Shown: positions 54,489 to 61,790 of the stretch, one piece after another
Position numbering within the stretch: position 1 is the stretch's first letter
How the letters are laid out: every line of letters starts with the position of its first letter
NCBI RefSeq assembly: GCF_003675385.1
Contig: NZ_RCWZ01000004.1
Span: 558,001-622,000, forward strand
Reading direction: 5' to 3'
Length of the DNA: 64,000 nucleotides
DNA from: Mucilaginibacter kameinonensis
GTDB taxonomy: Bacteria > Bacteroidota > Bacteroidia > Sphingobacteriales > Sphingobacteriaceae
Translations under genes and position numbers: made by a program
Notes under the pieces: model-generated
What the model was told of the DNA's origin: nothing
The model's database searches: none
Seen by the model: only the letters and a program-made list of their open reading frames with translations

Positions 54489-54752
54489 TTACTTTTCAGG
54501 ATGCGGTGATCTGGCATCAAGAAAATACGTCAGGGCCAGGATATTGATCGCCTTTAAAGAAAGGTCCTGGTCTACTCCATAGGACCGCATCCGTTTCAGA
54601 AGGCTTTTAGGGATCCAGGTATTCAATTGCGCTTCCTCCTCCTTGTCAGCCGGCAGTTCTTTTACCGGCCGGACTTCCTGCACGGGTGTTTTCGCCGGTT
54701 CTTTTTTCAATTTATCAGCGAGGCTGCCCAGCTTGTTTTTGTAATCTTCCAT
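54489..54752 (-). CDS. small partition-type DNA-binding protein (RHH-like)
   Basis: The 87-residue protein has a charged, flexible N-terminal half (KKEPAKTPVQEVRPVKELPA) and a C-terminal helix-rich part LNTWIPKSLLKRMRSYGVDQ followed by LSLKAINILAL. This resembles ribbon-helix-helix centromere-binding proteins. It follows parA and an array of phased repeats, the order expected for a ParA/RHH partition system. The RHH call is inferred from size, pattern and context. Confidence 0.6.
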   Translation of the reverse strand: MEDYKNKLGSLADKLKKEPAKTPVQEVRPVKELPADKEEEAQLNTWIPKSLLKRMRSYGVDQDLSLKAINILALTYFLDARSPHPEK

Positions 54753-54813
54753 GTCGCCAATCCCCTTTTAAATCATTACAACAATGCATCAGGCAGTAAC
54801 CATTATTGTAATT

Positions 54814-54949
54814 ACATCATTGCATAATTCTGTAAACGCATAATCCTATAAATACATAATCCTGCATTTACAGGAATGCAAATCCCTCCAAATACATATT
54901 ACTGCAGGTGCATAACTGCATAAATCCACAATTACATGATTACTGATTT
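54814..54949. repeat. octamer-phased repeat array between parA and the RHH-like gene
   Basis: Octamers related to RCATAATY (54814, 54822, 54838, 54854, 54894, 54910, 54918, 54934) and to CTRYAAAT (54830, 54846, 54862, 54886, 54902) all start at multiples of 8 bp from 54814. They form 16-bp double units. Such iterons are typical of centromere or operator sites for small dimeric DNA binders. Confidence 0.7.
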
Positions 54950-55553
54950 ATGCGCTGATCAGGTCAACGATTTCGCCGGCCAGCGCGGTAAGCTCATTTT
55001 TGGCTTTCACATCGGTCCCGTTAATGACCCCGGTCGTAATCGCGGACCTGGTGATGCTCACACGGTCATGTATCATGGTCACCAATAACGGGGTGCCGAG
55101 GCTTTCCAGCAACGCGGTTACATCTCTGGTCACACCAGACCGGGGCTTGACCATATTCAAAACAATCCCGGCTTTCAAGGCCGGGTTTTTAGCCTGCGCG
55201 AATCTGATCAGGGCCAGGGTCGCCCGGATAGCCATCACATCAAAGAAGCCCGGCTTTGTCGGCACCAGCACAAAATCTGAAATCAAAAAAAGATCGGCCA
55301 GCTTGTTGGATAAATACGGCGGGGTATCGACGATAACGAGGTCATAATCCAGTTTTGGGATCACGCTGACCTGCTCTGCCAATAAAATATCCAAACCCGG
55401 AAAATCGTCCCTGACATGATATATACTGCCCTGTAAATCCGAATCGACGAGGGCAACCTTCAATTGGCCGCGAAAACACAAGGCCAGGTTGATGGCTATC
55501 GTGCTCTTTCCTACCCCACCCTTCTGGTGGGCAATCGTGATGATCTTTCCCAT
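54948..55553 (-). CDS. parA: ParA-family partition ATPase
   Basis: The 201-residue deviant-Walker ATPase has MGKIITIAHQKGGVGKSTIA (K11 to S17 hold the signature Lys) and the Walker A' region DLVIVDTPPYLSNK. It lacks the N-terminal HTH of plasmid P1-type ParA, so DNA recognition is left to a partner, here the RHH-like gene. It segregates or maintains the element. The first repeat upstream starts 4 bp before the ATG. Confidence 0.88.
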   Translation of the reverse strand: MGKIITIAHQKGGVGKSTIAINLALCFRGQLKVALVDSDLQGSIYHVRDDFPGLDILLAEQVSVIPKLDYDLVIVDTPPYLSNKLADLFLISDFVLVPTKPGFFDVMAIRATLALIRFAQAKNPALKAGIVLNMVKPRSGVTRDVTALLESLGTPLLVTMIHDRVSITRSAITTGVINGTDVKAKNELTALAGEIVDLISA

Positions 55554-55556
55554 GTT

Positions 55557-55620
55557 ACATAATTCTAAATTGCTGTAAAAACATATTGATGTAATTCTGC
55601 ATCTGGAGAATTACATAACA
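55557..55620. repeat. octamer-phased repeats upstream of parA
   Basis: ACATAATT (55557), CTGTAAAA (55573), ACATATTG (55581), CTGCATCT (55597) and ACATAACA (55613) are in the same 8-bp phase and belong to the two octamer classes seen after parA. This probably is the operator of the parA promoter. Confidence 0.65.
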
Positions 55621-55985
55621 AAGGTTGATATCCGGAGCGGAGAAAAACTCCGATATGATCCGAGGCGGATGAGGATTTTATTTAATGAATATTTTTTGAT
55701 TCCGGGGAATGTGAATTGCAGGTATTGACAACTTAGGCAACGCCCCGCCTCGATGTTCTCCAGACAAGTGTAACAGCCGCCAATCAGTTAAGCGTTGTCG
55801 TTGTGGTCGGTCCTCCGTTTTAGCGCTCTCCTGTCTTTTACGACCGAGAGATATAAAAAGACCCTTAACGGGCCTTTTTTCTTAATAAAATAGAAAATCA
55901 ACGGTTATAGCGCGGATGTTTTTGCTTAACCATATAAACAGGTTGGACAGATACACCAGTATAAAATCCGGTTACACCAGGCCTG
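55621..55985. other. intergenic region between parA and pckA
   Basis: No gene is supported. It has a hairpin at about 55629-55656 (ATATCCGGAG/CTCCGATAT) and TCGGTC/GACCGA arms near 55807-55847. A terminator at 55855-55880 follows. The TCGGTC hairpin and terminator together could be the 3' end of a small RNA, which I cannot prove. Confidence 0.4.
55855..55880 (+). terminator. rho-independent terminator
   Basis: AAAAAGACCC (55855-55864) pairs with GGGCCTTTTT (55870-55879) with one mismatch, followed by further T. There is no gene on the + strand just before it, which suggests a small transcript, or it may act for pckA in the other direction. Confidence 0.6.
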
Positions 55986-57539
55986 TCAAAGGGATGTACC
56001 AGCTGTTTGCGCAGAAGGGGAACGGTTTCTTTCATAGTTTCCTGCAAACTGTGCTAACAGCGAAACCGCCGACCGGTCATAGGCCAAAGCGTCTTCCCAG
56101 GTGTCACGCGGATTTAGCAATTCAGCAGGCACCCCGGGACAAAGCTGCGGCACCCAAAGCCCGAAGAGTGGGTGGCAGATGAAAACGACTTCTTCGAGTT
56201 CGCCGCCCAATGCGGCAGAAAGCATGGCCCTGGTGTAGGCCAGGGAAATCCTGTGACCGGTTCCGTAGGGTCCGCCGGTCCAGCCTGTGTTGATCATCCA
56301 GACTGAGGCCCCGCTCTCTTCAATCTTGGTCCTGAACATGCCGGCGTAAAAATCGGGATGCAGGGGCAGGAACGGTGCACCAAAACAGGAGCTGAAAGTT
56401 ATCTGAGGCTCCATGACACCAACCTCGGTCCCGGCAACCTTCGCGGTATATCCATTGATATAATAAAACATCGCCTGTTCCGGCGTCAGCTTGCTGATCG
56501 GCGGCAAAACACCATAGGCATCGCAGGTCAGAAAAAATATATTTTGCGGTATTCCCGTCACTGAAGGGATCCTGGCATTGGAGATATAATTTAAGGGGTA
56601 ACTGACGCGCGTATTTTCCGTGATTTCCCGGGATTTAAAGTCGATCCCGTTCGTCCCCGGCAGGAATACCGCGTTTTCCACCAGTGCCCCGGTCCTGACT
56701 GCCGAATAGATCTCGGGTTCCCGCTCCTCCGACAGTTCAATGATCTTCGCATAACAGCCGCCTTCAAAATTAAAGACCCCGGCTTCGTCCCAGCCATGCT
56801 CGTCATCTCCGATGAGCTCCCTGGCGGGATCCGAACTGAGTGTCGTCTTACCCGTACCGCTGAGCCCGAAAAACAAAGCCGTGTCGCCCCATTTTCCCAC
56901 ATTCGCGCTGCAGTGCATCGGTAGCACGCCATGATGTAAAGGCAGCAGGTAATTCAATATCGTGAACACACCCTTTTTGATTTCCCCGGTATAGCCGGTG
57001 CCGCCTATCAGGATCTTCTTATCGCTGAAGGAAACAGCGGTAAAATTGCCTTTCCTGGTGCCATGCCTCAGCGGGTTCGCTTTAAAGCCGGGGGCGTGGA
57101 TGACCTGCCATTCAGGTTTCATCCCCGAAAGTTCGCCCGGCTGCGGGCTGATAAACATGTTCGCGGCGAAATGACTGGATGCCGGCAGTTCACTGATAAT
57201 GCGGATCGGCAACCGGTATTTTTCGTCGGCACAGGCGAAAACATCGCGCATCCAGATCTCCCCCTTAAGTTCCAGGTAGGCCAGAAGATCTTTTTCCAGC
57301 GCCAGGAAGCATGCTGTTTGCATAGCGTTATTAAACCTGTTCCAGTATACGGTATCTTCCGTTTCGGCATCCCGAACAATAAACTTATCATCCGGTGAAC
57401 GACCTGTAAATTCCCCCGTACGGATGAGCAGCGCCCCCGTATTGCTTAATGCACCCTCCCCTCTTTCCAGAATTTGCCGAACTAACTGATCGGTGGGTGA
57501 CTGGTAGTGAACCCTATTTTTCAAGAATGAATAGACCAT
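55986..57539 (-). CDS. pckA: ATP-dependent phosphoenolpyruvate carboxykinase
   Basis: The 517-residue enzyme converts oxaloacetate and ATP to phosphoenolpyruvate, the first step of gluconeogenesis. It has RTGEFTGRSPDDKFIV, the kinase P-loop GLSGTGKTTLSSDP, the metal motif IGDDEHGWDEAGVFNFEGG and the INTGWTGGPYGTGHRI end. I use ATG 57539; TTG 57560 overlaps the small membrane-protein gene. It is the last gene of a minus-strand set with a sigma factor and threonine dehydrogenase. fbp lies divergently 2.5 kb away, completing the pathway. Confidence 0.95.
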   Translation of the reverse strand: MVYSFLKNRVHYQSPTDQLVRQILERGEGALSNTGALLIRTGEFTGRSPDDKFIVRDAETEDTVYWNRFNNAMQTACFLALEKDLLAYLELKGEIWMRDVFACADEKYRLPIRIISELPASSHFAANMFISPQPGELSGMKPEWQVIHAPGFKANPLRHGTRKGNFTAVSFSDKKILIGGTGYTGEIKKGVFTILNYLLPLHHGVLPMHCSANVGKWGDTALFFGLSGTGKTTLSSDPARELIGDDEHGWDEAGVFNFEGGCYAKIIELSEEREPEIYSAVRTGALVENAVFLPGTNGIDFKSREITENTRVSYPLNYISNARIPSVTGIPQNIFFLTCDAYGVLPPISKLTPEQAMFYYINGYTAKVAGTEVGVMEPQITFSSCFGAPFLPLHPDFYAGMFRTKIEESGASVWMINTGWTGGPYGTGHRISLAYTRAMLSAALGGELEEVVFICHPLFGLWVPQLCPGVPAELLNPRDTWEDALAYDRSAVSLLAQFAGNYERNRSPSAQTAGTSL

Positions 57540-57550
57540 ATCTGTATTTG

Positions 57551-57688
57551 TTAAATCCAACCCTCAAAATCATCTTTGTACTTCTTTTTAAATTTCCGGT
57601 AACGCCGGAAAAGGGAAATAGCGGCCAGACTGACGATAACCAAAGCGATGACGCCTGATATGATGCCTGTTGATAAATGATGTTTCAT
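57551..57688 (-). CDS. small single-pass membrane protein
   Basis: A 45-residue protein with a membrane helix (GIISGVIALVIVSLAAISLF) and a basic tail (RRYRKFKKKYKDDFEGWI). It fills the gap between the sigma gene (36 bp) and pckA (11 bp) on the same strand, and its placement fixes the pckA start at 57539. Its size fits a regulatory microprotein. Function is unknown. Confidence 0.6.
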   Translation of the reverse strand: MKHHLSTGIISGVIALVIVSLAAISLFRRYRKFKKKYKDDFEGWI

Positions 57689-57724
57689 ATCTGCAAAACC
57701 TGGTGAAGGATGATGATCGAATCG

Positions 57725-58582
57725 TTAATTAATATCTGCCGCATCGGTCCGCGTTTTGACAGAAGCTCTAAGTTTATAAATTGCTGTATTTCGCAGCTGC
57801 CTGATCCGCTCGGCACTCATGTCCAGCTGTTTGGATATTTCCGTCGGGTTCATTTCATGTCCGCCGGTTATACCATAACTCAATTCGATGATTTTCCGCT
57901 CCCGGTCTGACAGGCCGGAAAGAAGTTCGTCCATGACGGTACGCTCCGACTCGGCCATTAATATATGATCGGGCGCCGGCACATCCTCCGGGAGCCGGTC
58001 GAGTAAAGTAACATCTTCGTCGCCGGAACGCATGTCATAAGAGAAAGTCCAGGGAGCACTATATAAAGCGTCCCTTATCTGTTCCTTTGATCTTTGTAAA
58101 TGCTGCGCAAGTTGCTCAGTTGTTGGCTCCCTCAGCGTCTCCTGCTCGATCTCCGCGATCGCCCTGTTGATCCTGGTAATCTCATGGATCTTATTCATCG
58201 GCAAACGGATCATCCGGGCATTCTCGATAATCGCGGCGCCAATACTTTGCCTGATCCACCATACCGCGAAAGAAATAAATTTGAGGCCTCTTGTTTCATC
58301 AAAGCGTTGCGCGGCTTTGATCAGGCCTAAATTCCCTTCGCTGATCAGGTCGCTCAGCGGCAACCCCTGGTGCTGATATTTTTTTGCCACCGAAACCACA
58401 AAGCGGAGGTTGCTCCGGACCAGCCGCTCAAGGGCGGCTTTGTCACCTTGTTTTATCCTTGCACCCAGATTCGCTTCCTCATCTGCGTTAATCAGGCCCT
58501 CCCTGTTTATTTCGCTGAAGTAGATTTCAACAGAAGCATTGTCCCGGTGGGCAATATTGGGGGTAATTTGCAGGTTCCGCAT
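57725..58582 (-). CDS. RpoD-like sigma-70 factor (group 2 type)
   Basis: The 285-residue sigma factor has region 1.2 (VEIYFSEINREGLI), region 2 (RSNLRFVVSVAKKYQHQG, LIKAAQRFDETRGLKFISFA, WWIRQS), region 3 and region 4 (EISKQLDMSAERIRQLRNTA). It lacks an N-terminal region 1.1. It resembles the principal sigma factor but is shorter and is linked to metabolic genes, so it is probably an alternative growth-phase or starvation sigma. The start is 3 bp after the threonine dehydrogenase stop. Confidence 0.88.
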   Translation of the reverse strand: MRNLQITPNIAHRDNASVEIYFSEINREGLINADEEANLGARIKQGDKAALERLVRSNLRFVVSVAKKYQHQGLPLSDLISEGNLGLIKAAQRFDETRGLKFISFAVWWIRQSIGAAIIENARMIRLPMNKIHEITRINRAIAEIEQETLREPTTEQLAQHLQRSKEQIRDALYSAPWTFSYDMRSGDEDVTLLDRLPEDVPAPDHILMAESERTVMDELLSGLSDRERKIIELSYGITGGHEMNPTEISKQLDMSAERIRQLRNTAIYKLRASVKTRTDAADIN

Positions 58583-58585
58583 ATA

Positions 58586-59611
58586 TTAAACAGAAGGGGT
58601 GAATACATAGTTATCGATCGGAAAATCGGGGTATTCCTGTTTTGCCATGGACGGCTTCGGCAGGCCCTCGCCTTTTTTCTCAGACAGACGCTCTAACATG
58701 TCCGTAGTCATCGTTTTGAGGTCATATTCAGGCCGCCATTGCCAGTCGAGCCGTGCTTCGTCATCCTTAATGCTTCCAGGCCATCCGCAGGCTATCGCGT
58801 TCCGGTAATCCGGCACATAGCTGATCCTGAAGTCCGGCAGGTGTTTTTTGATTTCCGCGGCCAGGTCGCAGGGGGCAAAGCTCATTGCCGATAGGTTATA
58901 AGATGTCCTGATACTGATCCTTTCCCTGGGGGCATCCATCAATTCAAGGATCGCCCTGACAGCGTCCGGCATGTACATCATCGGGAGGCAGTTATCTTCT
59001 TCCAGGAAACAATCATACCGGCCATTTTCCAGTGCCCCATGAAATATCTCAACCGCATAGTCGGTCGTACCGCCTCCAGGTGCAGCAGCATGGGAAATTA
59101 ACCCGGGAAAGCGGATACTCCTGACATCCACGCCATGTTTTTCAAAGTAATAGTTGCACCAGTATTCCCCGGACTTCTTGCTGATCCCGTATACTGTATT
59201 AGGCTCCGCGGCGGTATGCTGCGGGCAATTGTACCTGGGTGCCCCGGGACCGAAAACGGCTATACTGCTCGGCCAGAACACTTTCTCCACTTCATTCGAT
59301 CCGGCGATCTTCAAAACGGACAGCAGGCTTTGCACATTCAGTTTCCACGCGGTATCAGCCTGCATTTCGCCCTTTGCGGAAAGCATGGCGGCCAGCAGGT
59401 AAATCTGTGTTACGCTGCACTCCCGGACCACATCTTTCAGCCGCACATGATCCAGCACGTCAAGACAGATGTAGTTCTTCCATCCCGGAACTTCGGGAAG
59501 AATATCGGCCGCAATGATATTTTCAGGGCCATACCGTTTCATTAAGGCCATCGTTAGCTCGGTGCCGATCTGGCCGCAGGCACCAATAATTAGAATCCTG
59601 TCTTTTTTCAT
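58586..59611 (-). CDS. SDR-type L-threonine 3-dehydrogenase
   Basis: The 341-residue protein is a short-chain NAD-dependent enzyme with GACGQIG near residue 11, catalytic Ser in WPSSIAVFGP, and Y-x3-K in VYGISKKSGEYWC. It also has the hallmark PGGGTTDYAVEIF and LPMMYMPDAVRA of UDP-galactose-epimerase-like threonine dehydrogenases. It oxidises threonine to 2-amino-3-ketobutyrate, feeding acetyl-CoA and glycine. It is the first gene of the operon with the sigma factor and pckA, which suggests growth on amino acids. Confidence 0.85.
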   Translation of the reverse strand: MKKDRILIIGACGQIGTELTMALMKRYGPENIIAADILPEVPGWKNYICLDVLDHVRLKDVVRECSVTQIYLLAAMLSAKGEMQADTAWKLNVQSLLSVLKIAGSNEVEKVFWPSSIAVFGPGAPRYNCPQHTAAEPNTVYGISKKSGEYWCNYYFEKHGVDVRSIRFPGLISHAAAPGGGTTDYAVEIFHGALENGRYDCFLEEDNCLPMMYMPDAVRAILELMDAPRERISIRTSYNLSAMSFAPCDLAAEIKKHLPDFRISYVPDYRNAIACGWPGSIKDDEARLDWQWRPEYDLKTMTTDMLERLSEKKGEGLPKPSMAKQEYPDFPIDNYVFTPSV

Positions 59612-60038
59612 CTGTTGCTGTTAGGTTTTGCATTAGTAACGCCGTTTAAAGGAGATACCCGGTATCCCATCCTGTCAAATACGGTTTCCCGTCAGTCCGG
59701 CTTAATTGGTCATTGGTTTGATGAAAGCGTCGCGGGTTGCACCGTTTTCAGAGGCAAAGGTTGCCGCTTTTGGTCATTAAAACCACAGTACCGCAAGACT
59801 TTGGAAAACATGACTGTAAAACCTCATTTTAAAATACATTATGCCTTTTTTAAGACATAAAACTTCGCACTTTCAGGAAAAAGAGCTTTTCAAGACATCC
59901 CTGATACACTATCCGAGACCGGAAAAAGCGTATCCAAAACCCGGTTTCATGGCCATAGATTTGCATAAAAAGCACATTAATAACTAAATTGGCTCCACCA
60001 GTTAACCAAAAACAAACCGTACAATTTACACTAAGCCA
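59612..60038. promoter_or_regulatory. divergent promoter region of the TDH and fbp operons
   Basis: This 427-bp region separates two outward-facing operons. On the + strand TAGATTTG at 59956-59963 fits TAnnTTTG and is 75 bp before the fbp ATG. No equally clear box was found for the minus-strand operon. The open frame at 59615-59860 does not look coding. The Lrp-type regulator behind fbp is a possible controller. Confidence 0.45.
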
Positions 60039-61055
60039 ATGTCCAGAGTAGTTACTTTAGGCCAGTTTATCATTGAAAAACAAGCGGATTTCCCTTACGC
60101 CAAAGGCGAGCTGTCGCGCTTGCTGCGGGACATTGGGATCGCCGCCAAGATCGTTAACCGGGAAGTAAACAAAGCCGGACTGATGGATATCCTCGGCAAA
60201 AACGGAATTACCAATATCCAGGGCGAACAGCAGCAAAAGCTGGACCTTTATGCCGACCAGCAATTTATCTCCGCGCTTAAAAGCGGCGGCGAATGCTGCA
60301 TCGTCGCTTCAGAAGAAAACGAGGACATTATCAGGCTCGATACAGATGTGTCCAAAAATGCCAAATATATCGTGGCGATCGATCCTTTGGATGGCTCATC
60401 AAATATCGATGTCAATGTGCCCGTAGGGACCATATTTTCCATTTACCGGAGAAAATCAAGTGATGGCGGCCCTGGTTTAGATGATGTTATGCAAAGGGGA
60501 ACAGAACAGGTTGCCGCAGGCTATATTATTTACGGCTCCTCCACCATGCTGGTTTACACGACCGGCAGGGGCGTTAACGGCTTTACTCTCGACCCCTCTA
60601 TCGGGGAGTTCTGCCTCTCCCACCCCAACATGCAGATCCCGGAAACAGGGACGATCTATTCCATCAATGAAGGCAATTATGTTCATTTCCCACAGGGCGT
60701 AAAAGACTACATCAAGTATTGCCAGGTCGAGGATACGCAGACAAACAGGCCCTACGCCTCCCGCTATATCGGCTCCATGGTCGCTGACCTTCATCGCAAC
60801 CTCATTAAAGGCGGGATATTTATTTACCCGTTGACGTCCGGCGCTCCATCTGGTAAACTACGCCTACTATACGAATGTAACCCGATGGCTTTTCTTATCG
60901 AGCAGGCGGGGGGAAAAGCGACCAACGGCCGGGACAGGATACTTGAACTTGAGATCAGTGAACTACATCAGCGTTCCCCAATTTTCATCGGATCAAAAAA
61001 AATGGTCGAAAAAGCGGAAAGTTTCAACTTAATCCAACCTGAACAACAATTATGA
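60039..61055 (+). CDS. fbp: class I fructose-1,6-bisphosphatase
   Basis: The 338-residue enzyme removes the 1-phosphate of fructose 1,6-bisphosphate in gluconeogenesis. It has metal ligands in VASEENED, the AIDPLDGSSNIDVNVPVGTI motif and the substrate-binding GKLRLLYECNPMAFLIEQAG. Length is normal. It overlaps the Lrp-type gene by 4 bp (ATGA). With pckA divergent 2.5 kb away it encodes the two irreversible gluconeogenic steps. Confidence 0.95.
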   Translation: MSRVVTLGQFIIEKQADFPYAKGELSRLLRDIGIAAKIVNREVNKAGLMDILGKNGITNIQGEQQQKLDLYADQQFISALKSGGECCIVASEENEDIIRLDTDVSKNAKYIVAIDPLDGSSNIDVNVPVGTIFSIYRRKSSDGGPGLDDVMQRGTEQVAAGYIIYGSSTMLVYTTGRGVNGFTLDPSIGEFCLSHPNMQIPETGTIYSINEGNYVHFPQGVKDYIKYCQVEDTQTNRPYASRYIGSMVADLHRNLIKGGIFIYPLTSGAPSGKLRLLYECNPMAFLIEQAGGKATNGRDRILELEISELHQRSPIFIGSKKMVEKAESFNLIQPEQQL

Positions 61056-61534
61056 TAAAGACCGAACACCGACTGGATAAAATCGACCTGGGCATTTTGA
61101 AATTACTGGAAAAAGACGCCAGGCTTACCCATAAGGAGATCGCCCATTCGCTGAACCTGTCCATTACACCCATTCACGCCAGGATCAGGAAGTTACAGGA
61201 TGAAGGTTATATCCAGCGCTATACGGCCATCATTAATCACAAAATGGTCGGAAAAGGCCTTATTGCTTATACCCAGGTGCACCTGAGAGAGCATTCCCAG
61301 GAAAGCCTGAAAGCATTCATGGACGCTTCGGTAAAGCTTCCTGAGGTAATGGAGTGTTACCATATGACCGGGGCCTTCGACTTTCTGCTCAGGATCGCGA
61401 TCCGGGATATGGACGAATATAATAAAGTTTTGATTGAGAAACTGTCGAAATTACCTGACGTAGGTAACATGCAAAGCTTTTTCGTGATGTCAGAAGCCAA
61501 GCACGAAACGGGATATATGTTCGGGAGTGAATAA
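61052..61534 (+). CDS. Lrp/AsnC-family transcriptional regulator
   Basis: The 160-residue protein has an N-terminal HTH (LDKIDLGILKLLEKDARLTH, IAHSLNLSITPIHARIRKL) and a C-terminal RAM/effector domain (YTQVHLREHSQ, VMECYHMTGAFDFLLRIAI). Such octameric regulators sense amino acids. It is translated with fbp and may control the threonine dehydrogenase, pckA and fbp group, an inference from linkage. Confidence 0.9.
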   Translation: MIKTEHRLDKIDLGILKLLEKDARLTHKEIAHSLNLSITPIHARIRKLQDEGYIQRYTAIINHKMVGKGLIAYTQVHLREHSQESLKAFMDASVKLPEVMECYHMTGAFDFLLRIAIRDMDEYNKVLIEKLSKLPDVGNMQSFFVMSEAKHETGYMFGSE

Positions 61535-61790
61535 TCATACACAAGGCTACAAAAGGTGTTTTCCTATTTTTTAAACTGTCCAAAATGATGCATACAATTC
61601 CATATGAACCTGGCTGAAAATGCAGGTGGAAATTTGTTACTGAAAAGCGGAATAACATTACGTCAATCAATTAAAATACGAAATACCGTAAAGTTTCAAG
61701 ATCAAAATCCAAACAACATGCTGATTTATAACTATTTGAATTTTGGTTAAAAATTCGATTGTTTGGTGCTTAACCTAGTATTAAACTCCG

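Noticed and set aside
54761..54813. Extension of the octamer array further towards the RHH-like gene start
   Set aside because: The 8-bp frame still gives loosely similar words (TTGTAATT, CAATGCAT), but they do not match the two octamer classes well enough.
59615..59860. 81-codon frame in the divergent promoter region
   Set aside because: It has a non-coding-like sequence and lies between two divergent operons where promoters are expected.
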